Shown here one piece after another: positions 7,110-17,867 of a stretch of 59,236 nucleotides of DNA. Origin of the DNA: Variovorax sp. JS1663 (GTDB taxonomy: Bacteria; Pseudomonadota; Gammaproteobacteria; Burkholderiales; Burkholderiaceae_C); assembly GCF_002157355.1 (NCBI RefSeq), contig NZ_LYMK01000045.1:1-59236 (forward strand), read 5' to 3'. How positions within the stretch are numbered: position 1 is the first letter of the stretch; every line of letters starts with the position of its first letter. A program made the position numbers and the translations under genes. A model generated the notes under the pieces. That model saw only the letters and a list, made by a program, of their open reading frames with translations, was not told the DNA's origin and ran no database searches.

Positions 7110-8912
7110 ATGAATAGCTCTGCCTGGACCTTGCTGGGTCTTTTCCTGGTGACGTTGTTCCTGCTCGCCTGGCCGCTCGGCCGCTGGCTGGCCGCGTTGT
7201 GCGAGGGGCGGCTGCCGCGCTGGATGCAGCGCGCGGAGGCGCCGCTCTACCGCCTGGCCGGCGTGGAGGAGGAGCGCTCCATGCATTGGCGCAGCTACGC
7301 GCTCGCGCTGCTGGCCTTCAACGCCATCGGCGCGCTGGCCGTCTATGGCCTGCAGCGGCTGCAGCACCTGCTGCCGCTCAACCCGGCCGGCATGGGCGCG
7401 GTGTCGCCCGACTCGGCCTTCAACACCGCGGTGAGCTTCGTCTCCAACACCAACTGGCAGGGCTATGCCGGCGAGTCGACGATGAGCTACCTGACGCAGA
7501 TGCTCGGCCTGTCGGTGCAGAACTTCCTCTCGGCCGCCACCGGCATCGCGGTCGCCTTCGCGCTCGCGCGCGGCTTCGCGGCGCGCAACACGGATGGGCG
7601 CGGCTTCGTCGGCAACTTCTGGGTCGACATGACGCGCATCACCGCCTGGCTGCTGGTGCCGCTGTCCTTCGTGATCGCGCTGCTGCTGGTGGGGCAGGGC
7701 GTGATCCAGAACTTCGACGCCTACAAGACGGTGACGACCATCGAGGCCACCGCCTACCAGAACCCCAAGCTCGACGCCGCCGGCCAGCCGCTGAAGGACG
7801 CGGCCGGCAACGCGGTGACGGAAGACGCGAGCACCACCACCCAGACCCTGGCCATGGGCCCGGTCGCCTCGCAGGAGGCGATCAAGATGCTGGGCACCAA
7901 CGGCGGCGGCTTCTTCAACGCCAACTCGGCGCACTCCTACGAGAACCCGACGGCGCTCTCGAACTTCGTGCAGATGCTGGCCATCTTCCTGATCCCGGCC
8001 GCGCTGTGCTTCGCCTTCGGCCGCGTGGTCGGCGACCAGCGCCAAGGCATCGCGATCCTGGCCGCGATGACGGTGATGTTCGTGCTCGCTGTGGTCGCGG
8101 TGATCCCGGCGGAGCAGGCGGGCAACCCGCTGCTGCCACCGCTGGGCGTGGACCAGGCCGCCAGCGCCGTGCAGGCCGGCGGCAACATGGAAGGCAAGGA
8201 AGTGCGCTTCGGCATCGCCGCCTCGGGTCTGTTCGCGGCCATCACCACCGCGGCTTCCTGCGGCGCGGTGATCAGCATGCACGACTCCTTCACCCCGCTG
8301 GGCGGCATGGTGCCGCTGGTGCTGATGCAGCTCGGCGAAGTGGTGTTCGGTGGCGTCGGCACGGGCCTCTACGGCATGCTGATCTTCGCCGTGCTCGCGG
8401 TCTTCATCGCTGGCCTGATGATCGGGCGCACGCCCGAGTACCTGGGCAAGAAGATCGAGGTCCACGAGATGAAGCTGACCTCGATCGCCATCCTGATCAC
8501 GCCGATCCTGGTGCTCGCCGGTACCGCCGTCGCGGTGATCGCCGACGCCGGCAAGGCGGGCATCGCCAACCCGGGCGCACATGGCTTCTCCGAGATCCTC
8601 TATGCCTTCACCTCGGCCGGCAACAACAACGGCAGCGCCTTCGCCGGCCTGTCGGCCAACACACCCTTCTACAACGCCCTGCTCGGCGTGGCGATGTGGA
8701 TCGGCCGCTTCGGCGTGATCGTGCCGGTGCTCGCCATCGCGGGTTCGCTGGCCGCCAAGAAGCGCCTGCCGGTCACGGCCGGCACCATGCCCACGCACGG
8801 CCCGCTGTTCGTGGTGCTGCTGATCGGCACCGTGCTGCTGGTCGGCCTGCTCAACTACGTGCCGGCGCTGGCCCTGGGCCCGATCGTCGAGCACCTGATC
8901 CTTTGGAAATGA
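7110..8912 (+). CDS. kdpA: Potassium-transporting ATPase subunit A
   Basis: This 600-residue K+-translocating subunit belongs to the superfamily of K+ transporters. It has ten or so membrane segments and four selectivity-filter-like loops, for example SFVSNTNWQGYAGE, GTNGGGFFNANSAHSYENP, AASCGAVISMHDSFTPLG and TSAGNNNGSAFAGL, each with a conserved Gly. It binds and conducts K+ into the cell while KdpB hydrolyses ATP. Length is a little above the common 557-residue size. ATG 7110 has GGAG upstream. The stop overlaps an upstream candidate start of kdpB (8909). Confidence 0.97.
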   Translation: MNSSAWTLLGLFLVTLFLLAWPLGRWLAALCEGRLPRWMQRAEAPLYRLAGVEEERSMHWRSYALALLAFNAIGALAVYGLQRLQHLLPLNPAGMGAVSPDSAFNTAVSFVSNTNWQGYAGESTMSYLTQMLGLSVQNFLSAATGIAVAFALARGFAARNTDGRGFVGNFWVDMTRITAWLLVPLSFVIALLLVGQGVIQNFDAYKTVTTIEATAYQNPKLDAAGQPLKDAAGNAVTEDASTTTQTLAMGPVASQEAIKMLGTNGGGFFNANSAHSYENPTALSNFVQMLAIFLIPAALCFAFGRVVGDQRQGIAILAAMTVMFVLAVVAVIPAEQAGNPLLPPLGVDQAASAVQAGGNMEGKEVRFGIAASGLFAAITTAASCGAVISMHDSFTPLGGMVPLVLMQLGEVVFGGVGTGLYGMLIFAVLAVFIAGLMIGRTPEYLGKKIEVHEMKLTSIAILITPILVLAGTAVAVIADAGKAGIANPGAHGFSEILYAFTSAGNNNGSAFAGLSANTPFYNALLGVAMWIGRFGVIVPVLAIAGSLAAKKRLPVTAGTMPTHGPLFVVLLIGTVLLVGLLNYVPALALGPIVEHLILWK

Positions 8913-8923
8913 GGCCCGAGGCC

Positions 8924-11176
<2,253 letters not shown>

Positions 11177-11186
11177 AGAAATCACC

Positions 11187-11759
11187 ATGACCAAGACCCT
11201 CCGTCCCGCCCTCGTGCTCTTCGTGCTGCTGAGCGCGCTGACCGGGCTGCTCTATCCGATGGCCGTGACCGGCGCCGCGCAGGCGCTGTTCCCGGCGCAG
11301 GCCGAAGGCAGCCTCGTGATGCGCGGCGGCAAGCCGGTCGGCTCCTCGCTGATCGGCCAGAACTTCAGCGACCCCGGCCACTTCTGGGGCCGCCCCTCGG
11401 CCACTGCGCCCATGGCCTACAACGCGAGCGCGTCGGGCGGCAGCAACCAGGGCCCGCTCAACCCGGCGCTGGCCGATGCGGTCAAGGGCCGCGTCGAGGC
11501 GCTGCGCGCGGCCGATCCCGGCAATGACAAGCCGGTGCCGGTGGACCTGGTCACCGCCTCGGCCAGCGGCCTGGATCCGCACATCAGCCCCGCCGCGGCC
11601 GAGTACCAGGCCGCGCGCGTGGCCCGGGCGCGCAAGCTCACGCCCGACCACGTGGCGCAGCTGATCGAGGACCACACCGAGACCCCGCTGTGGGGCCTGC
11701 TCGGCGAGCCGCGCGTGAACGTGCTCGCGCTCAACCTGGCGCTGGACGCCGCCCGCTGA
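11187..11759 (+). CDS. kdpC: Potassium-transporting ATPase subunit C
   Basis: This 190-residue subunit has one N-terminal membrane helix (ALVLFVLLSALTGLLYPMAV). A periplasmic domain follows, with the family signatures GSSLIGQNFSDPGHFWGRPS, ASGLDPHISPAAAEYQ and RVARARKL, ending LGEPRVNVLALNLALD. KdpC assembles with KdpA/B and raises ATP affinity. ATG 11187 follows GAAGAAA; the frame is also open upstream from TTG 11169 inside the kdpB end. Length is typical. Confidence 0.96.
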   Translation: MTKTLRPALVLFVLLSALTGLLYPMAVTGAAQALFPAQAEGSLVMRGGKPVGSSLIGQNFSDPGHFWGRPSATAPMAYNASASGGSNQGPLNPALADAVKGRVEALRAADPGNDKPVPVDLVTASASGLDPHISPAAAEYQAARVARARKLTPDHVAQLIEDHTETPLWGLLGEPRVNVLALNLALDAAR

Positions 11760-11771
11760 GGAGTCCGATCC

Positions 11772-12128
11772 ATGGCCTATGCAGGCTATCGAGAACCGGG
11801 GCTGGGCGGCATGGCGGTGCGCGCCGCCGGCCGTGCCGACACCTTCCACGTGCTCGACGTCACTGTCGCCTGCGCCGATGCGCGGCGCGTGCGCGAGGCG
11901 GTGGCGCGCTGCCCGCTGGCCGGCGTGGTGCGCTGCGAGCCGCTGCTGCATGGCTGCAGTTCGCAGGAGGACGACGCGCCGCGCGTGCGCCTGATGGTGC
12001 GGCTGCCGCTGTCGAGCTATGCCGCGGTGCTGCACGGGCTGATCGAGACCGTGCCCTCGGGCGAGATCGGCCGGCTGATAGGCTGGCGCGAACACCTGGC
12101 CCGCTGCGTGTCGCGCCATGGCCGATGA
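11772..12128 (+). CDS. Unknown 118-residue protein inside the kdp operon
   Basis: The ORF lies between kdpC and kdpD. It has a strong GAGGAG ribosome-binding site 8 bases before ATG 11772 and only 12 bases after kdpC. No signal peptide or membrane segment is obvious. The N-terminal half reads VRAAGRADTFHVLDVTVACA with an alternating hydrophobic pattern, followed by Arg-rich and Leu-rich stretches and four Cys. I do not recognise the family. Its place in the operon suggests co-expression under K+ limitation. The alternative is a chance ORF in GC-rich sequence, but the ribosome-binding site and tight spacing argue against that. Confidence 0.55.
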   Translation: MAYAGYREPGLGGMAVRAAGRADTFHVLDVTVACADARRVREAVARCPLAGVVRCEPLLHGCSSQEDDAPRVRLMVRLPLSSYAAVLHGLIETVPSGEIGRLIGWREHLARCVSRHGR

Positions 12129-12255
12129 AGTGCTCCACGCGCTGTGCGCGCTCGCGGCCTTCTTCCTGCCGCTCGGCTTCGCCTGGCTCGTCGTGTGGCG
12201 CGGCACGCGCCGGCATGCATCGCGCCGCCGCCGTGGAGAGCGTCCGATGCGCTAA
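12118..12255 (+). CDS. Putative small membrane protein before kdpD
   Basis: This 45-residue ORF overlaps the end of the preceding gene by 11 bases. It reads MADEVLHALCALAAFFLPLG and continues FAWLVVWRG, one plausible membrane helix, followed by an Arg-rich tail (TRRHASRRRRGERPMR) on the predicted cytoplasmic side. It ends 21 bases before kdpD. It could be a genuine operon-encoded microprotein. No clear ribosome-binding site is visible, so I rate it as possible only. Confidence 0.4.
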   Translation: MADEVLHALCALAAFFLPLGFAWLVVWRGTRRHASRRRRGERPMR

Positions 12256-12276
12256 CCTGCGGCGTTGCCTGCCTTC

Positions 12277-15027
12277 ATGAACGACGCCGCCCGCCCCGAC
12301 CCCGATGCGCTGCTGGCCGAGTTGCGCGCCCAGGACGAGCGCGCGCGGCGCGGCAAGCTGCGCATCTACTTCGGCGCCAGCGCCGGCGTCGGCAAGACCT
12401 GGGCCATGCTGAGCGCGGCGCAGCGCGAGCGCGCTGCCGGCCGCGACGTGGTGATCGGCGTGGTCGAGACGCATGGCCGCAGCGAGACCGCCGCGCTGCT
12501 CGCCGGCCTGGAGAGCCTGCCGCTGCGCGAGCTGCCCTACCGCGGCCGCACACTCGCCGAATTCGACCTCGATGCCGCGCTGGCACGCAAGCCGGCGGTG
12601 ATCCTGGTGGACGAGCTCGCGCATTCCAACGCGCCCGGTTCGCGCCATGCCAAGCGCTGGCAGGACGTGGAGGAGCTGCAGGCCGCCGGCATCGAGGTCT
12701 GGTCGGCGCTCAACGTGCAGCACCTCGAAAGCCTCAACGGCACCGTCGGCGCGATCACCGGCGTGCGCGTGCACGAGACCGTGCCCGACACCGTGCTCGA
12801 CGAGGCCGACGAGGTGGTGCTGGTCGACGTCACGCCCGACGAGCTCAGCGCGCGGCTGGCGGCCGGCAAGGTCTACCTGCCGCAGCAGGCCGAGCGCGCG
12901 GCGCAGAACTTCTTCCGCAAGGGCAACCTGATCGCGCTGCGCGAGATCGCGCTGCGCCGCACCGCCGAGCACGTGGAGGACGACGTGCGCGGCTGGCGCA
13001 TCGAGCAGTCGGGCCGCGGCGGCGAGGCGGCGCCGCCGGCCTGGAACACTTCGGGCGCGATCCTGGCCTGCGTGGGGCCGCACGAGAGCGCCGGCCAGAC
13101 GGTGCGCACCGCGGCGCGGCTGGCCGGGCAGCTCAACGTGCGCTGGCATGCGGCCTACGTGGAGACCCCGCGCCTGCAGCGCCTCGACGCGCCGCGGCGC
13201 GACCGCATCCTGGCCATGCTGCAGCTGGCCGAGAGCCTGGGCGCCGAGACCGCGGTGCTCACCGGCGAGAACGTGGCCGAGGCCCTGGCCGGGCAGGCGC
13301 AGCGGCTCAACTGCGCCACCCTGGTGGTGGGCCGCGCGGAGCCGCCGCGCGGCTGGCGCCGCTGGTGGCCGCAGCAGGCGCTGGCGCGGGAGCTGGCACG
13401 GGCGGCGCCCGGCGTCGACATCGTCGAGGCAGCCCATGCCGAGAGTTCGCGCCGCATCGCCCACGCCCGTCCCGGCCGCCGCGGCGATCCCGGCGTGGAG
13501 GACAGCGACCGCCCGCACGCGCGCTGGCCCGGCTATGCCTGGGCGGCAGCCAGCAGCGTCGCCGTCACCCTGCTGGCCACCCCGCTCGTGGGTGTGCTGG
13601 AGCTGGCCAACATCGTGATGCTGTTCCTGCTCGGCGTGGTCGGCGTGGCGATGCGCTTCGGCCGCGGCCCGGCGGCGCTGGCGGCGGTGCTCAACGTCGC
13701 CGCCTTCGACTTCTTCTTCGTCTCGCCGCGCTTCTCCTTCGCCGTGAGCGATGTGCAGTACCTGGTGACCTTCGTCGTGATGATGGGCGTGGGCCTGCTG
13801 GTGGGCCAGCTCACCGCTGGGCTGCGCTTCGCGGCTGGCGTCTCCACCAGCCGCGAGCGGCGCGCGCAGTCGCTGTTCGAGCTCACGCGCGAGCTGTCGG
13901 CGGCGCTGGAGGCCTCGCAGGTGGTGCAGCTGGGCGCGGCCGCGGTGCAGGGCCATTTCGGCGGCCGCGCGCTGGTGCTGGTGGCCGATGCGGGCGATCG
14001 CCTCGTGCTGCCCGCCGAGGCGCCGCCGGGTTTCGATCCGAGCGTGGCCGACTGGAGCTTCCGCCAGGGCCAGCCGGCCGGCCTGGCCACCGCCACGCTG
14101 GCGGCGCAGCCCTGGCACTACGTGCCGCTGAAGGCGCCGATGCGGGTGCGCGGCGTGCTCGCGCTGGAGCCGGCCCATCCGCGCTGGCTGCTGATCCCCG
14201 AGCAGGCGCAGCAGCTCGACACCCTGGCGCGGCAGATCGCGATCGCGCTGGAGCGGGTGCACTACGTCGAGGTGGCGCAGCAGGCGGTGGTCGAAATGGA
14301 ATCGGAGCGCCTGCGCAATGCCCTGCTGGGCGCGATCTCGCACGACGTGCGCACGCCGCTGACGGCGCTGATCGCGCTGGCCGAATCGCTGCAGGCGCCC
14401 GCCGGCGCGGGCCGGACAGTCGACGCGCCCGAAGTGGCGCGCGCCATCGTTGCCCAGGCCCACCAGTTGCATGCGCTGGTCAACAACCTGCTGGACATGG
14501 CGCGGCTCGAAAGCGGCATCGCCGGCGGCAGCGTGAGCCTCCGGCGCGACTGGCAGTCGGTGGAGGAAGTGGTCGGCGCGGCCATCCGCGCGGCGCGGCC
14601 GGCGCTGGGCGAGATGGCGGTGCGCACCGAGCTGCCGGCCGCGCTGCCGCTGGTCGAGTTCGACGCGGTGCTGATCGAGCGCGTGCTGGTCAACCTGCTG
14701 GAGAACGCCGGCAAGTACGGCGCGCCGCCGGTGGTGGTCAGCGCCCGCGCCACCGAGCGCGCGCTGGAGCTGGCCGTGCGCGACCACGGGCCCGGCCTGC
14801 CGGCCGCGCTGCGGGGGCGGGAGCAGACCCTGTTCGACAAGTTCACCCGCGGCCAGGCCGAGTCGGCCACGCCCGGCGTGGGCCTGGGGCTGGCGATCTG
14901 CAAGGCGGTGGTCAGCGCGCACGGCGGCGAGATCCGCGCCGCCAACGCCGCGGGCGGCGGGGCAGAATTCACGGTCACGCTGCCGCGGCGCGATCCGCCC
15001 GAACCGGCCGAGCCCATCGATAGCTGA
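12277..15027 (+). CDS. kdpD: Osmosensitive K+ channel histidine kinase KdpD
   Basis: This 916-residue sensor kinase has the full KdpD architecture. The N-terminal KdpD domain carries the Walker A GASAGVGKT at residues 33-41 and DELAHSN. A USP-like domain follows (about 255-380). Four membrane helices around residues 410-520 include VTLLATPLVGVLELANIVML. A GAF-like region comes next, then HisKA with phospho-acceptor His at about 689 (ISHDVRTPLTAL) and HATPase with the boxes NLLENAGKYG, DHGPGLP and GVGLGLAICK. It senses low K+ and phosphorylates KdpE. ATG 12277 is preferred over TTG 12265 although the ribosome-binding site is weak. Confidence 0.96.
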   Translation: MNDAARPDPDALLAELRAQDERARRGKLRIYFGASAGVGKTWAMLSAAQRERAAGRDVVIGVVETHGRSETAALLAGLESLPLRELPYRGRTLAEFDLDAALARKPAVILVDELAHSNAPGSRHAKRWQDVEELQAAGIEVWSALNVQHLESLNGTVGAITGVRVHETVPDTVLDEADEVVLVDVTPDELSARLAAGKVYLPQQAERAAQNFFRKGNLIALREIALRRTAEHVEDDVRGWRIEQSGRGGEAAPPAWNTSGAILACVGPHESAGQTVRTAARLAGQLNVRWHAAYVETPRLQRLDAPRRDRILAMLQLAESLGAETAVLTGENVAEALAGQAQRLNCATLVVGRAEPPRGWRRWWPQQALARELARAAPGVDIVEAAHAESSRRIAHARPGRRGDPGVEDSDRPHARWPGYAWAAASSVAVTLLATPLVGVLELANIVMLFLLGVVGVAMRFGRGPAALAAVLNVAAFDFFFVSPRFSFAVSDVQYLVTFVVMMGVGLLVGQLTAGLRFAAGVSTSRERRAQSLFELTRELSAALEASQVVQLGAAAVQGHFGGRALVLVADAGDRLVLPAEAPPGFDPSVADWSFRQGQPAGLATATLAAQPWHYVPLKAPMRVRGVLALEPAHPRWLLIPEQAQQLDTLARQIAIALERVHYVEVAQQAVVEMESERLRNALLGAISHDVRTPLTALIALAESLQAPAGAGRTVDAPEVARAIVAQAHQLHALVNNLLDMARLESGIAGGSVSLRRDWQSVEEVVGAAIRAARPALGEMAVRTELPAALPLVEFDAVLIERVLVNLLENAGKYGAPPVVVSARATERALELAVRDHGPGLPAALRGREQTLFDKFTRGQAESATPGVGLGLAICKAVVSAHGGEIRAANAAGGGAEFTVTLPRRDPPEPAEPIDS

Positions 15028-15034
15028 GACAGAC

Positions 15035-15727
15035 ATGCCCGCACCCACCGCCGTCGTCATCGAGGACGAGCCCCAGATCCGCCGCTTCGTGCGCGGCGCG
15101 CTGGAGGCCGAGGGCTGGCAGGTGCACGAGGCCGGCACCCTGCGCGACGGCCTGGCCGCGGCCGGCACGCGCCAGCCCGACCTGCTGGTGCTGGACCTGG
15201 GCCTGCCCGACGGCGACGGCGTCGCGCTGATCCGCGACGTGCGCGGCTGGTCGGGCGTGCCGATCATCGTGCTCTCGGCCCGCACCGACGAGGCCGACAA
15301 GATCGCTGCCCTCGATGCCGGCGCCGACGACTACCTGACCAAGCCCTTCGGCACCGGCGAGCTGCTGGCGCGGGTGCGCGCCAACCTGCGGCGCCCGCGC
15401 GCGGCCAGCGGCAGCGAGGAGCCGGAGCCGGTGTTCCGCTTCGGCGAGGTCGAGATCGACCGCGGCGCGCGCCTGGTGCGCCGCGCCGGCGCGGAGGTGC
15501 ACCTCACGCCCACGGAGTACCGGCTGCTGTCGGTGCTGGCTGCCAACGCCGGGCGCGTGCTGACGCAGCGCCAGCTGCTGCGCGAGGTGTGGGGCCCGGC
15601 GCATGCCGAGCAGAGCCACTACCTGCGCATCTACATGGGCCACCTGCGCCAGAAGCTGGAGGCTGATCCGGCCCAGCCGAGGCACCTGCTGACGGAGACG
15701 GCGGTCGGGTATCGGCTGGTGCCCTGA
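15035..15727 (+). CDS. kdpE: Response regulator KdpE
   Basis: This 230-residue OmpR-family regulator has a receiver domain with acidic pocket E10-D11-E12, phospho-acceptor Asp 54 (LLVLDLGLPDGDG) and the conserved Lys in DDYLTKPFGTGELLAR. A C-terminal winged helix follows (VHLTPTEYRLLSVLAANAGR, then LRIYMGHLRQKLE). It starts 7 bases after kdpD and ends the operon. It is expected to bind the direct-repeat box at 6677-6694 and activate kdp transcription. It converges with the DUF4242 gene 14 bases away, with no obvious terminator hairpin between them. Confidence 0.97.
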   Translation: MPAPTAVVIEDEPQIRRFVRGALEAEGWQVHEAGTLRDGLAAAGTRQPDLLVLDLGLPDGDGVALIRDVRGWSGVPIIVLSARTDEADKIAALDAGADDYLTKPFGTGELLARVRANLRRPRAASGSEEPEPVFRFGEVEIDRGARLVRRAGAEVHLTPTEYRLLSVLAANAGRVLTQRQLLREVWGPAHAEQSHYLRIYMGHLRQKLEADPAQPRHLLTETAVGYRLVP

Positions 15728-15741
15728 GCGTTCTTTTTCTT

Positions 15742-16014
15742 CTACTCCGCCGTGGTCGGGCTGATGATCGCGTGCACCTGCGACACGCTGTCGGCCGGGA
15801 AGCCGCCGCGCTTTGCATGCTCGCGGATCATCTCGGCATTGGGCGCGACGTAGACGCAGTAGAGCTTGTTGTCGGTCACGAAGCTCTCGACCCAGTTGAT
15901 CTCGGGCCCGAGCTCGTGCAGCACGTTGCGGGACTTGATCGACAGGGCCTTGAGGTCGCGCTCCGAGAGCTTGCCGGCGCCCTCGAGCGTGCGTTCGATG
16001 ACATAGCGTGGCAT
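15742..16014 (-). CDS. DUF4242-type small protein
   Basis: This 90-residue soluble protein begins MPRYVIERTLEGAGKLSERD and contains LYCVYVAPNAEMIREHAKRG. That pattern is typical of DUF4242 ferredoxin-like-fold proteins, which resemble small muconolactone-isomerase-like barrels. The exact function is unknown; some relatives have been described as nickel-binding. ATG 16014 has a perfect AGGAGG 6 bases upstream, which settles the start against a longer frame. It stands alone, convergent with kdpE and divergent from the pseudouridine synthase. Confidence 0.8.
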   Translation of the reverse strand: MPRYVIERTLEGAGKLSERDLKALSIKSRNVLHELGPEINWVESFVTDNKLYCVYVAPNAEMIREHAKRGGFPADSVSQVHAIISPTTAE

Positions 16015-16120
16015 GTATGCCTCCTGGGGAATGGGTGGCGAACCGTGGCTTGAGTATGGCCGCTGGCGCGCGGCTTGGCCATTTGCCATCCGGCCTGTGC
16101 CGCGCGCCCGGTTCGACCGG

Positions 16121-16930
16121 ATGGCGGACAATGACGCGCCGATTCCGCCGCTGCCTTCCATGCCCGACGCCGCCCCCGAACCGATCCGACTCAACAAGCG
16201 CATGGCCGAGCTGGGCCTGTGCTCGCGCCGCGAGGCCGACGAGTGGATCGCGCAGGGCTGGGTCAAGGTCAACGGCCGTGTGGCCGAGATGGGCCTGAAG
16301 GTCGGGCCGGCCGATCGCATCGAGGTCGAGCGCCGCGCGCAGGAGCGGCAGCAGCAGCAGGTGACCATCCTCCTGCACAAGCCGGTCGGCTACGTGAGCG
16401 GCCAGGCCGAGGACGGGCACGAGCCGGCGGTGGTGCTGGTCAACGCCCGCACCCACTGGCGCGAGGACCCGAGCCGCCACCGCTTCGCGCCGCAGCAACT
16501 GCGCGGCCTGGCGCCGGCCGGGCGGCTGGACATCGATTCGGTGGGCCTGCTGGTGCTCACGCAGGATGGCCGCGTGGCGCGCCAGCTGATCGGCGAGGAC
16601 TCCGGGATGGAGAAGGAATACCTGGTGCGCGTGAGCTACGGCCATGTCACGCAGAACCCGCAGGCCGCCTTTCCGCGCGAGCAGCTGCAGCGCCTGCGCC
16701 ACGGGCTGAGCCTGGACGGACAGGCGCTCAAGCCGGCACGGGTGGACTGGCAGAACCCGGAGCAGCTGCGCTTCGTGCTGACCGAAGGCAAGAAGCGGCA
16801 GATCCGGCGCATGTGCGAGCTGGTGGGCCTGCAGGTGGTGGGGCTCAAGCGCATCCGGATCGGGCGGGTGATGCTGGGGCGCCTGCCGGTGGGGCAGTGG
16901 CGGTACCTGGGGGCGGACGAGCGGTTCTGA
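16121..16930 (+). CDS. rRNA large-subunit pseudouridine synthase, RsuA/RluF family
   Basis: This 269-residue enzyme isomerises uridine to pseudouridine in ribosomal RNA. An N-terminal S4 RNA-binding domain (RLNKRMAELGLCSRREADEW, then VKVNGRVAEMG) precedes the catalytic domain. The latter has the active-site motif GRLDIDSVGLLVLTQDG, where the Asp of GRLD is the conserved catalytic residue, then KEYLVRV and EGKKRQIRRMCELVGL. The overall pattern best fits RluF-type (23S U2604), but the subgroup call is tentative. ATG 16121 is used; ATG 16160 is an in-frame alternative that begins right at the S4 domain. Confidence 0.9.
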   Translation: MADNDAPIPPLPSMPDAAPEPIRLNKRMAELGLCSRREADEWIAQGWVKVNGRVAEMGLKVGPADRIEVERRAQERQQQQVTILLHKPVGYVSGQAEDGHEPAVVLVNARTHWREDPSRHRFAPQQLRGLAPAGRLDIDSVGLLVLTQDGRVARQLIGEDSGMEKEYLVRVSYGHVTQNPQAAFPREQLQRLRHGLSLDGQALKPARVDWQNPEQLRFVLTEGKKRQIRRMCELVGLQVVGLKRIRIGRVMLGRLPVGQWRYLGADERF

Positions 16931-16961
16931 GCCGACGTCCCGGGCGACCTTTCCTGGCCTC

Positions 16962-17723
16962 CTAGATGGCGGTGAAGCCGCCATCCACCGCGTGCGCGAT
17001 CCCGGTCACGAACGACGCGTCTGCCGAGCACAGCCACAGCACCGCCGTCGCCACTTCGTGCGGTTCGCCGATGCGCCCGACCGGGTGCATGGCCGCCATG
17101 CGGGCCGGCATGGCCGGATCCATGTTCGCCCAGCGCTCGGACATCGGCGTGCGAATCATGCCCGGGCAGACCGCATTGATGCGGATGTTCTGCCTGGCGA
17201 ACTCGGCCGCCGTCGATCGCGTGAGCCCGACCACGGCGTGCTTCGACGCGGAGTAGGTCGCCAGCCTCGGCGCACCTTTCAGGCCGGCGACCGACGCCGT
17301 GTTGACGATGGCGCCGCCACCTTGCGCTTCCATTTGCTTGAGCTCGTGCTTCAGGCACAGCCACAGGCCCTTGACGTTGACCGCCATGATGCGGTCGAAC
17401 ACCGATTCGTCGCATTCGGTGATGCGCGAGGTCTCGATCTCGATGCCTGCGTTGTTGAAGGCGCAGTCGAGCCGGCCATAGGCGGCGACCGTCGCCGCGA
17501 CCATGGCCGCCACGTCGGTTTCGCGGGTGACGTCGACCCGGAGGAAGCGCGCCTCGCCGCCCTCCGCGTGCGCCAGGGCGGCCGTCTCCTCGCCCGCGGA
17601 CACGTCGACGTCGGTCACCATCAATCGCGCGCCGGCCGCCGCGAAGGCCTGCGCCGTGGCGCGGCCGATGCCGCCCCCGGCGCCGGTGACGAGAACGGCC
17701 TTGCCGTTGAAATCGTGGGTCAT
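16962..17723 (-). CDS. Short-chain dehydrogenase/reductase
   Basis: This 253-residue classical SDR has the NAD(P)-binding TGAGGGIG near residues 13-20, the acidic VTDVDVS after beta-2 (suggesting NAD preference), NNAGIE, catalytic Ser in IVNTASVAGLKG and the YSASK active-site Tyr/Lys. It ends with a VDGGFTAI tail typical of the 3-oxoacyl-reductase/cyclohexanol-dehydrogenase-like group. It oxidises or reduces an unknown alcohol or ketone. It is divergent from the cyclase gene at 17868 with a 144-bp gap. The wider leftward frame upstream is a shadow of that gene. Confidence 0.93.
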   Translation of the reverse strand: MTHDFNGKAVLVTGAGGGIGRATAQAFAAAGARLMVTDVDVSAGEETAALAHAEGGEARFLRVDVTRETDVAAMVAATVAAYGRLDCAFNNAGIEIETSRITECDESVFDRIMAVNVKGLWLCLKHELKQMEAQGGGAIVNTASVAGLKGAPRLATYSASKHAVVGLTRSTAAEFARQNIRINAVCPGMIRTPMSERWANMDPAMPARMAAMHPVGRIGEPHEVATAVLWLCSADASFVTGIAHAVDGGFTAI

Positions 17724-17867
17724 CGATGCCTCGCTTGCGTGACGGTCAGGGGTGGTGATTGTCGTGCGCCGGCGCCCCGGCGGGTGAGGCGAGCTATACA
17801 CTTCGGTCGCGTCGATCGACCTCCGATCGATTGGCAACGCTCTTTCCATGTTCCGATCGAGGAGCGC

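Noticed and set aside
6974..7116. A 47-codon ORF overlapping the kdpF stop and the kdpA start
   Set aside because: Its sequence is the dispersed repeat, so it is more likely non-functional than a real Kdp component.
11860..15300. A 1146-codon leftward frame opposite kdpD
   Set aside because: It is antisense to a full-length KdpD with all motifs and has no plausible domain.
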